From: Neckera pumila
Lineage: Eukaryota > Streptophyta > Bryopsida > Hypnales > Neckeraceae
Assembly (NCBI GenBank): GCA_963969595.1
Contig: OZ018409.1
Location: forward strand, 2,110,501 to 2,174,500
Direction of reading: 5' to 3'
Length of the DNA stretch: 64,000 nt
Position numbers and translations under genes: made by a program. Of this stretch, positions 50,401 to 62,908 are shown piece by piece (the first letter of the stretch is position 1; each line of letters starts with the position of its first letter). The notes beneath the pieces are model-generated. The model searched no databases, was not told the origin of the DNA, and saw nothing but the letters and a program-made list of their open reading frames with translations.

Positions 50401-53400
50401 GAAAGAATAATAAAGACCCCAAAAAACAAAACCCCAAAAGAAGGCCAAATTTTATAATTTAGTGTCAGAGACAAGTCTGTGGCTGAAAGTTCTTATAACA
50501 ACTACTATACATAAATTAGACATACGGGAGGGTGGGAGGGGCTTTCTAGGTTAGGAAATTAAATGTTTAAGCAACATTTTATCAGAGATCCCATAATTTT
50601 AAGCAAATTTAAAAATGGCTAAATACAAATAGGCCATCAACTTGCTCTAGGCATTTATAAGGGGCCAAACCATCCTAAAACCGCCATCTCTTCCAAAGGG
50701 GGTAAAATTTACACTGTCCTTTGTCACACCTAGACATATAGAAATGCATAATGTGACAAAATTGAGGGTTTGGGGTTTAGGGTTTAGGGTCATTGAGTTG
50801 AAGATTTAGGGTTTCCAACATCTTCAGAACAACTATAAACGTACTCCGGTGTGTTGCTCAGTGGGTTTGGATTACTTAATAACATGAACTTCACTAATTT
50901 TGGGTTGGTACATTGCTTGGTGTAAGTTCTATTAAACCGAAATCTTCAGTACCCCCTTCTAACATACTTAGTATAGGCTTAGTAGGTGGGTGGGTGGGTG
51001 GGTGGGTGGGCCAAAAAGAAAAGAGAAGTTGAAAATCTTTTCTTTGTCCATGTACTTTACAGTACCTAAAACCATAGTATTATAATTTACCTTTTTCATT
51101 ATCTATAAAAACAAATACATATATTCGTTTATAGAGATGACGGGCATGTAATTCCATTTTATTATTCTTTTTCTTCTTCATAAGTTCTAAACTTTTGTTA
51201 AAAAAATTGTCTCCAATTTTTTGTTACTTATCCAAATTAAATAGAGGGTTTAGGGTCTATGCTTAGGGTTTAAGGTTTAGGGCTTAGGATTTGGGTTTAG
51301 GGTTTAGGGTTACAAGGCTTCGAGTGTAAGATTCGGGTTCGGGGATTTTGGTTCTAGAAGTTGAAGATTAAGGTTGCTGAGCATTTATGCAACTACTGTA
51401 AACATACTCGGGTTTGTTGTTTGGTTCACATGTTCACAAGCAGCGCTTAGTCAAAAGCATTTGAGGAGTCACGTTTCTTTTCAAGAGTTCGGTTTTGGAT
51501 TTTTTGATGGTGCACATATTTTCTTTATTAAGTATTTTCTTTCTTTCATTTATGAACTTCAAAAAACATAATCTAGTTTTCCAGTATTCAAGGATGCATT
51601 TCAATCATTCTTCTACCGCCTTAATGTTCAAAGTAAGGATGCTCTTAAAACTCAAATCATTGTGTTGTTGTATACATTGAGGGGGGCTATTGTCAAATAA
51701 TGTGAGCACTTCTATGATTTATTACAGTATCTAATTTTTATAAGTGTTTGAATCTCCTAGGTAACTTTCTTTTATGTAGTAAAATATTGGATTGTATTTC
51801 TCTGATCTGTTTTGGAAGGAGTGCAATCCCTAATTGGATTGGTACTTTTGAAAAGTGAAATTACTTTTCTCATGTTTGTTTATCCTTCATATATAATCGA
51901 GGACATTCACATTAATTAAATGATTTTATTTAAATGTGAACATTATGCTTTATATGTAGCTAGATTGAATATAATTAGATTTCACTCCACTGTACATATT
52001 CGGGAACCCTCAAATTCAATAATGTATTTAGCAATGATGAATTTAAGGTAATAGGACTGTCTCCATCATTTTGGGCCTACATTAAAATATATGATGATTG
52101 TACAATTCACATCAAAAACTAATAGCCAAAAAGTAGCCAATGTTGTACATCTTCAATTTTCCATTTCAAAATACAATCATAATATTTGATACGTAATATG
52201 ATTATGTCATTATTACATGCCCATATCATAGCATATGATGCCCTATGAAAATATTAGTATATTGATATTGGAGGCCCATATCATAGCATATGATGCTCTA
52301 TTACTATATACTATGTCATGGAAGCTTATAGCCTATGATGCAAAAGAATTGAGTACACAAATAAAGTTCTTCTATATATATTTACGATCCCACAAAAAAT
52401 TCTCAAAACAAATACATTTAATTTTCTTCAGGGAAATTTTAAATTCTTTAGTGTAAATGAATTTATGACTTTCATACAAAGTTATTCCTATTTAATTTGT
52501 GATTATTTTGTTCTGAAAAAGATTTACGATAAACAACACCCTAAACCACAAAGTAGAAGGAAGTCCATTGTACAAATATGATTTCGTAGCTAAGTTTATA
52601 AAGTTGACGGTGCCTTGGTTCAATAATGGAAAAAAAATTGAAGGTCCTAAATGATTCTAATTTGGTTGCCAATGGCCATTCTACCACTTGTACCGTAATA
52701 ATGTATTTTACTTTCAAATTACTAAAGTCAGTTTGACAATATTTTAGTTTAGTGGTGCCCCATATTTTGAACCAAACCCAAAACCAAATCTTTGATAACT
52801 GACGAAATGATAATTGAATATGGAATTTCTAAGGAAATGAGGGAATTACTAAATGTCGAATGATAACCCCCTAAATGCCCAATTTCTTTTCAACTTTGCC
52901 AGATGTGCTATAAATTTAACCCTAAACTAATATTTGGATAACTTGTAAAAAAGGTATGGCACAATAAGCCAAAATCCAGTTTGGGTGGACAACATATGAA
53001 ATTCATATAAAGTGAATTCAAAATTTTCTAAATTTGTTTTTTAGGAGATTACGTTTTTGTATACAAGGAAGCCTTGATGCATTGCATTTTCATTAAATAT
53101 GAGGAAGTTATGGGTTTTTTTTTTCTTTGGCCATCTAAACCTGTTTCAGAAAAAAATAACTTGTACGATTCATTTTTGAATGCAATCCATATTACAATTT
53201 CTCAACAAATAATTCATGACTTTGTCAAATTTTCTTGGTAGAACAATCTCACCATTGCAATTATATTGATTCAATTCCATCTTACAGTTATTAATGATTT
53301 ACTTTTTAATTTGCTCAATCTTGGACATATTTCTAATTAATCCTTTCTTGGAAGATGGAAATGATGTGTCTTTTCCCTACATTTTTGATTCAACATTCAG

Positions 53401-56400
53401 AACTCAAATTCAAACCATATGAAAAGCTGTCAATGCAAAAGTTGAAGTGCAAGAATTTGAAGTTAAGAACATTGAAAGTGAAGAATAGTAGTCATAGAAG
53501 GTGCTAGGAAACTTGTTTTCTACACTTTAACCTCTAGAAGACCAAGGGCGGTTTATGTCAAAACCATTCCGCTAAACCTGCCATGTCTATAGCAAAGACA
53601 GAAAAATTTAAAAAATTATTTTTTGGGCTATCTAACCATAGGATCTAATACTAGACTTGTAACTATAAGAATGTGTCAAAGAATTCTTAGAAACTTTGAC
53701 CCCATAGATTGCAAGACATTTGCATTAAATGTGAAGAAACCAAGTTTTGTTGGAACTCACTTGTAATGATTAGAGTTTTTGGCTTTGAATCTCTTTAACT
53801 AAACTTTATTGCACTATTGATTTTGATATTCTAATTGTTTAACTCCTAAAGGACTGCTTGTCCCCTCGGGGGACAAAATGGTCCGGGCAGGTACCTATGC
53901 TCTCAATATGAAGTCAAATTTCTTGGAATTTTTGGAGGTTCTGTATCTTTGCAAGAGCTTTGTGGATATGTAATTTTTATTTTAATTGATGCCCGGGAGC
54001 AAATTTAAAGTTATGGCACAATAAGTGAAAATGGAGTTTGGCGGGGAACACCAAAAAAATCACAGAAAGTCAAAATAATTTTTTGAAATTTTTTTCTCTC
54101 AAAGATTATATTTTTGTCTATTTGGAAAGCTTTGTTTCATTCAATTTGGACTAATGATGAGAAAGTTATGGACAATGTTAGGTTTTTGGGCAATGTAAGC
54201 ATCCTCTTGAAAAAACCCCTCGTAGAATTCATTTTTGAATGCAATTTTTAGAATTTTTCAAAGAAAATTGTTATACAAGGTTAGATTTTTTTGCTAGAAC
54301 AATGTCACTGTTGGAATTATTGTAATCCAATTCTATGTAAAAGTTATTAACAATTTAGTTTATTCTTCCATCTTAAATCCACTTCTACTTAACAAATTTT
54401 TAATGAGTGAAAATTAAGTGCTTCTTTTCCTACATTTTTTTTGTAGATTCTCAACTCAACTACTTATTATAACATAAATTAGTAGAAAATGAAAATCATT
54501 ACTGTAAAAAATTTGAACTAGAGAGATTCAAAGCCAAAAAATCTAGTCAAGCAAGGTGCCAGAAAACTTGTTTTTTTCACTTTAAAGGCCTATATCTTAC
54601 AATCTACATGGTCTGAGTTTCTGAAATTTCTTCCACATATTCATATACTAGTTAAATATAAGACATTACGGTTGGATATGGAAAAGAAAACAATTTTTGA
54701 AGTTTTTTTCTCTTTGCAATAGAGATGACAGTTTTGAGAGTGTTTTGATAGGAAAATCACCTTCGTCCTTCAGGGGTTAAGTTGAATATTTGAGCTACTA
54801 ATTTGGAAAAAAATTTGAAGAGAAAAACAATTAATTTTCATTTGTAATTTGCAATGTTCACCCTTGCACAAAATCTCAAGTTGGAAAATTAAAAATATGC
54901 ATTTTTTACCCAGCGGTTTGGGATGCTAAAAGTAGACTTCAGAAAAGAGTATTCCAAAAATACAAACTACTAAAAGCAGCAGGGTTGCTAGATTTTAATT
55001 AAACTCTTGAATATTGTGGACACCCAAATTAAGTGCCTTAGACATTTAGGGATTAAGGGGTGTGGAAAACTTGATGACTCGCCCCCCTGCTTATTTGAGG
55101 GTAACTTACCCCCCCTCGTAGTAATTTCAGTGTTTTACCACTCATTGCATAGTAAGTGGGGATCGAATTCATCATGACCCTATCTCGCTGGTGGTCAAGT
55201 CGCCCCCTGCCTGTCAGAGCAGTCATAGCATTGGGCGGCGCGCCATGATGGCCTAGTTCCCCGAGCTCCCTAACGTGCCTCTCCCGTTGCTCAGGTTCTT
55301 CGTCCCGTTGCTCACTCCTCAGCGTCCTCCTCCCCATGCTCTCCGTTCGTAAGCCCTAGTTTTCTCCCGTTGCTTTCAAATTCTGAGCGGCCCGCTGGAA
55401 ATCGTTTTCATTTTCTCTTGAATTCCAAGAATTGCGCGAGTTCCGTCGCGACAGTTCCGTCAAGAGTTCCGTTGCCGCCGTCAAGTTCGAGAGTTCCGCG
55501 CGGTTTGGTGGCTTCGACAAAGGCATCTGGGATTTCCGTGAGAGTTGCGGCGAGAGTTGCGTGAGAGTTGCGTGAGAGTTGCGTGAGAGTTGCGTTCGCT
55601 GGCTTCGAGGGAGGCATCGGGATTTAGTTCGCCCACGCGGTCGATGCTACAAACACACGTTACTCTTGTCCATGTTTTGCGTTGGCTGGTACTGTCATCT
55701 CCAAGTTTCCAAGTTTTAGCCGTTTGTTCTCACTCGCCAACAGACTCTCACGAAAACAATGTGGTCATTGTGGTGTCAATTGCGCTGTGTTTTTGAGGAA
55801 CGGAATTCCTAAGTTTCACTTAGGATTTGAAATGTGCTCCAGTGTGAAGATGCAGGTCTCATTTTCAGTTTTTTGCTGTTAACAGACACCAGGAACAAAC
55901 TCGTCACTTAGACATTTTATGTTCATCTGCCCAATCATACACCCGAGCTTCTCACACAATATTCCCTCACAGCTCTGTCTAGTTCAGGATTACTGTTTGG
56001 AAACTCATGGGTAGTATTGTTTGGGACTGTATTACCGGTATTACTTATTTGCCATATATTACAGAGCTCAATTATCTGTAATTTCAGGGCTCTTTCCTTG
56101 GCCGTACATTGTGGCAATGGTTCGTCAATCACATTGTAGTGGAGGTGTAAATTCATTGATTTTAGGAAGTAAGGACGGTGGTAGAGTATCTAAAAACATG
56201 TAGGTAGCCCAGTCGTCACTGCTGTTGCTCGCCCTTACGTAACATATGTGATATTTGTCTTCATTTCTTCATGTTCTAGACTTTGTGATCCTTCGTGCGC
56301 TTGAAGCTACACTGCCTGGCAGAATTTTTGCGCTGTGTTTATTACTGATTTTCAACTGAGGAAGTTGGTGTTCTTTCGGTCTTTACTTTGTTAGAATATC

Positions 56401-57445
56401 ATAGTCTGAAGTAGCGGTAAACTGTATGTGGAGAATAATACTGAACGTGTATTAGAAAAACAGTTTGAACTGTGCAGGAATTTCTGAGGCAGGGACACAT
56501 TGTCTAGGAGTAGCAGCGTATCGTGGGCGTAGACGGCACGAGCAGACCATCCTGGCCACATCATCGGCAGTCAAAGTAACCCCAGCATTCTGGAATGACC
56601 CGTAAGATTGCATTCCTCTTGATCAGGGTTTTTGTGGTTGTTTGTGATAGATAGTAATTGAGTATGGTAAGCAGTGTCGTCCAGATTGCACGTAGAAATT
56701 TCATATTGCCCTATAACCGCTCAGAACCGAACAATGTATTTGGTGGGAACACCGGAGACACTTGCTGGTGCAGACTTTGAGTCCTAATTTCATCGGGATA
56801 TCTCCCGATGAAGAACTAAAGTACAACTAAATTAGTGCTTTATGAGATGTCTGTCGGGAGATTTCTCGATAGATTTGCAGTACACAGAGTACGACAAAGT
56901 AGACTGGAATGAAACAAAGCAGAAACTGGTTGAATAGAAAACAAAACAACGAACAGAAAATCAGCGGGAGATCTTCCGATAATAATGAGAAAAACATTGA
57001 GTTACGATCGAGATGCTGACGCTGCATTCAAAAGATGAAATCGCTTCCTCATGCAAATCGTAAACAGCACATGTAAATCGCAACGGGATAAATCACGATG
57101 TCTGACGAGTCAGAACAAAAATTACGTGAAGAGAAGATCATTGGGATTTCTCCCAATGCTCTTGTCCAAACAAGACTGAAGTGCTAAGAAAACACGGGAA
57201 GGACGGTGTGAATAATGTTGACAGAGTCGTATGCACAGGGAATCGAGGACGGTCCGGTAAAACAAGAAATCAACGGGAGATCTCCCGATGATTTCAAGCA
57301 AAAGTAATGATCAGTGCAATTGCAGAGGTGGACACATTATAATACGCAAGGTGTTGTTTATGCCGGCACCTACTGAACATACTCATTGGGATAACTCCCG
57401 TTGAATATGGTAGACGGTTGAATGTAAGGAACAATGTAGAGTAAG
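47496..57445. repeat. Second copy of the apparent 9,950-bp duplication (start of right contig)
   Basis: Identical in every compared position to 37346-47295. It contains the same relic frames (47830-48840), telomere-like repeats (50767-51312), MITEs (52863-53790, 53839-54780), GC-richer island (55035-56610) and seven palindromes (56791-57403). Unique sequence resumes at 57446. Probably the same genomic DNA as the first copy. Confidence 0.95.
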
Positions 57446-57459
57446 AGGGCACGGGCGAT

Positions 57460-57479
57460 CAACGGGAATAATCCCGATG
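57460..57479. promoter_or_regulatory. 20-bp palindrome overlapping the start of the ParB-like reading frame
   Basis: CAACGGGAATAATCCCGATG; its last three bases are the first ATG of the open frame that follows. This places a copy exactly at the 5' border of the coding sequence, as expected of an operator or a border site. The true translation start is unproven. Confidence 0.55.
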
Positions 57480-58922
57480 AAAACTCAAAGGACTGGACAT
57501 GAGGTGGATGTCCAACAATCATGCATGGCATTGCGCAGAGAAAATACATCAAACAAACTGCCTGCAGACTTGTCACCCATCAGGCTATACAAGTTTATCG
57601 ACTCAGTGGTGCACACGTTCCAGTACATCGGCGAGAGCAATCCAAGAGTTGTGTTTTGATGCTACCGGAAAGTTACAGCGTGGGGCCTTGAGTGGATGGA
57701 CCAGGCCGGAGGTGCTGCGATCATATGCCCTAAGCTCTCGTTTGAAGGCAAGGCTCACATGACGACAGGCATAGACGTCCTCGAGCTTCAAGGGCTTGAT
57801 AACTCTGTTGTCCTCGTCATTGTCCGAGAGCTGGTTCCTAAGAAGTAGGAAGCAAGAACATACGGCCTCATCCTCGACTATGCCACAATGGATCCCCAAA
57901 TGTGCGAGACAATGACAATAAAGGGGTTCCTAGACAAGCCAGACGGATCGCATTCCTGGACACCAGCGGAGATGTCCAACGAGTGGGTCGTTATAGACGA
58001 CAGCCGTGGCGAGTCGAATATAGCCATAGTATCAGCCACTGCTCCGGAATCAATGCCTTCAGCCCCAAAGAAGCAGAGGAAGAGGAAAGCCATAGCGGAT
58101 GGACCAGGAGATGACATTGTGGAGGAAGCATAGGAGAAGGGCAGGGGTAAGAAGAAAAAGAAGGCCGCCCCTCTAACAATTGCGCAGGCAGTGAACATGA
58201 TAGAGGCTGAGGTGAGCAAGTTGTAGCCCAGTGAAATTAAGGAGATAAACAAGTTGTACAAGCAAGTTTTCACACCAATGTACAAATGGGATAAAAAGCC
58301 ACTAGCCAATGCGAAAGGGGAATTTCTTTGGGTGCACTACAAATTCCTCCACAAGGCTAAAGCCGGGGATCTCGTATACAAAGCTATTGACCAGAAGCGG
58401 CTCAAAGGAATTAAGAATAAGGTTCTCGTGGACAACGACTTTCACTCGAAGAACCGATATATAACCATCTTGCCCTTGAAGAGAGGACCATACGGGCCAA
58501 ATAATCTAGTAGAAATCTGGGATACCTGTCCGAAGAAGGAAAGTATGACCACGAAGTCGCACTACTACATTATTGGTGGTCAGCACACTGTTGCAGCGCA
58601 CAAGGAGTTGATCGAGAATAAACATATCTCAGAGGCGGATAAGGCCGAAGCTTCAACGTTCAACATCGTTTCATATGGGCGTCGTGCAAAACAAAGAAGA
58701 ATGATATCGTTCACCTTTCGAGAGCTCTGAACCAGAACCTCGCTGGTGAGCAGAAGGAACAGAGATTTGCACAGCAACTTGCGCACACTCATGTAAAGTG
58801 GAAAGACATGGGGTCCCCTCACCCGTCATACGGAGGATGAGCGCACTCAGCAGCGTACCTTGTAAGTTTTACTCAACGAACATCCAAGTTATGTTTGTAC
58901 ATCGTCTTTTTTCCCTGGAAAT

Positions 58923-59118
58923 CAACGGGAGATATCCTGATGACTGTTGACATGGAGAGATATCCTGCTGTCGACAGGCTCACAGTAGTCTTCCTACTAG
59001 GCGTGAGAGATCACAATGTTATGGAAATGCACTCATTTGTCGCCGGCTTTCAGCGGGAATTATCTCGTTGTCCAGAGCATGGCCCGGAATCAGACCAGCA
59101 ACGAGATTTTTCTCGATG
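58923..59118. repeat. Four 20-bp palindromes in an intron of the ParB-like gene
   Basis: CAACGGGAGATATCCTGATG (58923), CATGGAGAGATATCCTGCTG (58951), CAGCGGGAATTATCTCGTTG (59051), CAACGAGATTTTTCTCGATG (59099). In the last, both arms changed together (CGAGA/TCTCG), preserving the pairing. Confidence 0.88.
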
Positions 59119-59540
59119 ACAAGTACTTTCATTGTCTGATGATTTTCCATGAATCCCTAATATAACTTGTATTGTCGAAGTTCATGTGCAAGGATTCTAT
59201 TCTGTGATGTCCTCAATCTTTACTGGGTTCAAAAATCTTGACAACCCGGATTTAAAAATCCCGCTATTCTTCATAGAGAAGGAAGAAGACTTCAAGTGGT
59301 GGATTAAGATTGACAAGGACTTTCTGGGCAGATTGCTTCCAGACGGTAACGGACCAAAATTGAAGCGTAGTCGTAAGCCGCTGGCATACACCGACTTCAA
59401 GCCATTGTGGGGACTGCGAGATGAGGACTTGAACTACTTGGCCAGCCAGGTGGAGCAGGGAGTCGTCTGCATGAAGAAAATGGCTCTGAACCTTGATATT
59501 GAGGGAATGCCGGTCATTCCAGTGGCTGTGGTAGCCACGG

Positions 59541-60092
59541 GGGGTGCACTTAGTGTATCTACTCCAAACTACGTGCAACCGAAACTTTGTACCCTCTATA
59601 TTACATCCTAAAATTTAAATAAATGAAAACAAAAAAAATATGAATATATTTTCCTAATTTGAAAGTTTATGTTCTGAATTATTGATATTTTTATTTGCTA
59701 ATGAAAATTAGTTACAAATTTTTGAAGTAAATAGATACACTACAGAACTGAAAAATAACTTTCACACCCCTATATTATATCCTAAAAAATTGGCTAAAAA
59801 TGAACAATAAATTCCTAAAAATAACTCTCTATTGAAAGCTCATTTTGAGTTGAATATTGATGCAACGGTCATCTAAATGTGTTCTCTATAAATATTTGAG
59901 TTGAAAAATATGCCATTTTAGGTTCATTTTCAACCTCTTCTAAAAATCATTCCATATTTCATTTGAGTTGGAAATTTTGGCAATAGAAACCTATAGTCAT
60001 TACCAAATAATGCTCAAAATTTTAGGTTGAAATTATAGTTTATTATAAACCACTTGTTTGCACGTGGTTTGTAGTAGTAGAACCAAGTGCCC
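59541..60092. mobile_element. 0.55-kb MITE inserted in the ParB-like gene
   Basis: The ends are inverted repeats: left GGGTGCACTTAGTG then CTCCAAACTACGTGCAA; right, read inwards, GGGCACTTGGTT then CTACAAACCACGTGCAA. The interior is AT-rich and non-coding. Coding similarity stops at VAVVATG on the left and resumes with ELVAGLKKKVKAMKNEL on the right, so it disrupts an exon. The target duplication and superfamily are unresolved because of G/C runs at both borders. Confidence 0.75.
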
Positions 60093-61857
60093 TCCCCGAG
60101 TTGGTAGCAGGTCTGAAGAAGAAGGTGAAGGCCATGAAGAACGAGCTCATGTGCCACTACAAGTAGTTTCCGCTTTAGAGCAAGAAGCCAGAGTACTCTC
60201 CTTACTTGGCAGCATAATGGGATCAGTTTGCGGCCGAGAAGAAGATCACCCGGGAGCAAGTCGAGTGGTGGATGGATAAGAGCATGGCCACGGAGCTGGG
60301 CAAGGACTGGCTGGAAGGTCGTACGAAGGCCCTGAACAAAACACACGATCCAAGCAACTGTCCAGAGGCGGTGAAGAAGATGTGGGAGACCTTCATGAAT
60401 GCCCATACAGAGGAGATCAAGGAATATGCTGCCGAGGACTTCGGAAAGTCTTACCTGTGCAAGGTCATGGACGAGAAATGCTGGGACATCAGTGAGATTT
60501 TGGCAGAAGCTTCCGTAAAGGCATGGCGAGGTGAAGCAAAGACCCACATGTACTTCTGGTTTCTCTTCGAAATGACCAGCTGTGGCGCTCGGGCAAAGTT
60601 CCTGGAGAACCAGAATCTGAACCGCGTATTCGATGCCTTGGAGTACAAGGATACCGACCGACGCCTTGTGAGAGCCCGTTCACCAGCAGTACTTATAACG
60701 GATGGTGATGGATTTCACGCAATTCTCGCACACTTGGAGAGGCGGCGGTAGGACATGAAAGTTTGGCTCTGGGATTGGCATGTAATACATTACATTCCGG
60801 ACAAAGCGGATGGCTTCCCCCCTCCAGTTACAGGATCTCATTACGCCGTGTACTTGGTCTTCCTCTTTGCCTACGACGAGGTCCACGGTCCGACGAGCAG
60901 CTTCTACAATTTCTTTCCGAGAGCTATCGAGATGTCTGCCGTCTATTTCTCGAGAAAGTTGGCCGAAAAGGACACTTTGTACAGGCGGTCGAATATGCCT
61001 TGGTTCTCAATTGCCGCGGCGGTGGAAATTTTCCATAACCACATCACCGACAATATGGTCATTGTGAACGTGAATGGCGGTCCGGACTTTACTTCTCTTG
61101 GACTGGTAAGGCCTAATTCATTTTCATTCCCATTATTTTTCGTAACTCAATCAATTTCCAGTGCATTGACATTTGCTTCTACAATGTTGTCAGGCCTCCT
61201 GGAATAAGGTTATCGAAGTCGTTTATGACTCCGAATCAAAGTCCAAGCCAATTTTGGTCGTCCGGCAGCTTTGGGAGCAGTTGCATAATGAAGAATTTCT
61301 TTGTGAGGAGGATAAGGACGAAGAAGAACAGGAGAGTGGGGAAGACGGAGACAATGCTGTACAGGAGGGTGGAGCAAAGGAGGGTGGAAGAGAGTTGGGT
61401 GGAGGAGAGGAGGGTGGGGGAGACGGCGACGAAGAAGAAGAGGAAGGAGGAGGAGAGGGCGACAAAGAAGAAGAGGAGGGACAAGGAGAGGGTGAGGAGG
61501 GAAGAGAAGAGGGTGGAGGAGTCGGCGACGATGCGGACATCGTTATGTCGGATCATCGCCTGTCTTCAAAAACTAACGACGGAGACAAAGTCAACACCGC
61601 CGCAGGGGAGGGTGACTCCTCTCATCTGGGAGTGGATGACGATTCACCAGATCACCAGCCCTTAGGAACGGACGTGGGACGTCAGGAAAACGCCTCGGAC
61701 AAGGAAGACAGTACCTCCCGCACAGAGAGTGATTATAACAAGGGAGAACATGAATCTCCTACTCCTCTGAACACCGCAAGTACCCCACACGCCTCAGAGG
61801 ACTTGGAGCATGACAAGGAAACTGGTACAGGCAGAAAGGTCAGTCATTGTATCTAAT

Positions 61858-61877
61858 CATCGGGATATTTCCCGCTG
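61858..61877. repeat. 20-bp palindrome in the last intron of the ParB-like gene
   Basis: CATCGGGATATTTCCCGCTG, inside the intron bounded by AAAG/GTCAGT and TTCGCAG. Confidence 0.88.
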
Positions 61878-62431
61878 CCAGTTCCTCATTGTGCATAATC
61901 ATCTGCTGAGGAAATCCTACGTGTTCTATTCGCAGGATGAGTCCGCACGGAGACTGACGCGACGTTCAGCGGAGAAGTTAGGTGCGGTCAAGCGGAGGGT
62001 GGGCTCTAGCTCTGCACAGGTTCTGGTCCAGTCCGGTCAGCGCAAGGAATTGAGGACAAAGCGTAGGCTAGATATCATCCCCTCTCGTCATGATCCTCCG
62101 GTTAGCCCTACACATGCCCCTGAGCAGCCTGCAGGGAATGAGGGCCCCAACATCTCCTCTCCTACTCCGTCCAGAGCAGAGGTTGCTGTGACGGGGACCC
62201 CAAAAGCGACAAATGCGGCGTCCATTCTTCTTTCATGTTCAGTAGAGGGAGGAGCTGCTTCTGCCAAGGACACAGTCAGTGACATAGTGCCCCCCATAGC
62301 GAAGTCTTCACCTGACGTACCTTTGCGGCCGGAGCGGTGCGTCGGTGCAATGGGAATTCTCTCGATCCCGGATGATCTTGCTTATACTTCTGAACCTCGG
62401 GAGTCAATGGGGAAGGAGCCGATTACTAATG

Positions 62432-62451
62432 CAGCGGGAGATATCCCATTG
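62432..62451. repeat. 20-bp palindrome inside coding sequence
   Basis: CAGCGGGAGATATCCCATTG lies in the open frame of the Pro/Ser-rich C-terminal part, where it encodes AAGDIPL. It is the only copy seen within an exon, in a region that looks disordered and tolerant of change. Confidence 0.85.
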
Positions 62452-62908
62452 CCTCAGGCACCTGATGTTCCACTGTCTGTGGAAATGGCCGATAGCATTA
62501 TGGCAGATACAATGGCGGACCTCCCGCAAATGAATCCCGATGCGGCTGTACCGAAGGTGAATCCAATGATTGTTGTTCCACACCCGGGACGTACACATGC
62601 TGACGTGGTTTCTTTGAAGAGTAGGTTTCAGGATCTTTTGAGTTTGCCAGATTTTCATGCTAGACAGACGCGCCATTTGGCGAGTAACAGCGGGTCCAAG
62701 GTACCGGCCGCATGGGAGGCGCACTCATTTCTTTATGGCGACATTTTTCAAATTGCCTCTGACAGTGGACCAGTGGAAACAGAGGATCGAGCCGGAGGAT
62801 AAGGGGGTCGTTCGCCAGCGAGAATCGTCGAATCGGAAGGGGCAAGGGAGGAAGAAGCCCTTGTGAAAGGTACTTCATTTGACACCTTCCGTAGTTCTAG
62901 GGGTTTGA

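Larger units (their letters stand above)
57477..62802 (+). pseudogene. ParB/Srx-like (GGQHT) protein with acidic tail, multi-exon, heavily interrupted
   Basis: One frame runs from 57477 through TGA 57657, TAG 57846, TAG 58131 and TAG 58224. It reads LYKFIDSVVHTFQYIGESN, GLEWMDQAGGAAIICPKL, LILDYATMDPQMCET, a basic KGRGKKKKKAA, and the motif YYIIGGQHTVAAHKEL (GGQHT at 58575-58589), which resembles the nucleotide-binding box of ParB/sulfiredoxin-fold proteins. A one-base loss in an A run near 58690 shifts the frame to NDIVHLSRALNQNLAGEQKE, followed by TGA 58838. An intron (about 58862-59192) holds four palindromes. Coding resumes at about 59193, is interrupted by a MITE (59541-60092), then by TAG 60164, TAG 60176, TAA 60215 and TAG 60749. 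HYAVYLVFLFAYDEVHG and NMVIVNVNGGPDFTSLGL precede an intron (61107-61194). A Glu/Gly-rich tail follows (about 61300-61560), then an intron (61839-61934) with one palindrome and a Pro/Ser-rich C-terminus. Function unknown; DNA binding or partitioning is only a hypothesis. Confidence 0.6.

Noticed and set aside
37346..57445. A genuine recent 10-kb segmental duplication
   Set aside because: Copy borders coincide exactly with the gap on both sides, which fits unmerged contig ends better than biology.
61223..61556. Ser/Pro-rich and Leu/Ser-rich frames on the - strand
   Set aside because: They are antisense shadows of the GA-rich stretch coding the Glu/Gly-rich tail on the + strand.
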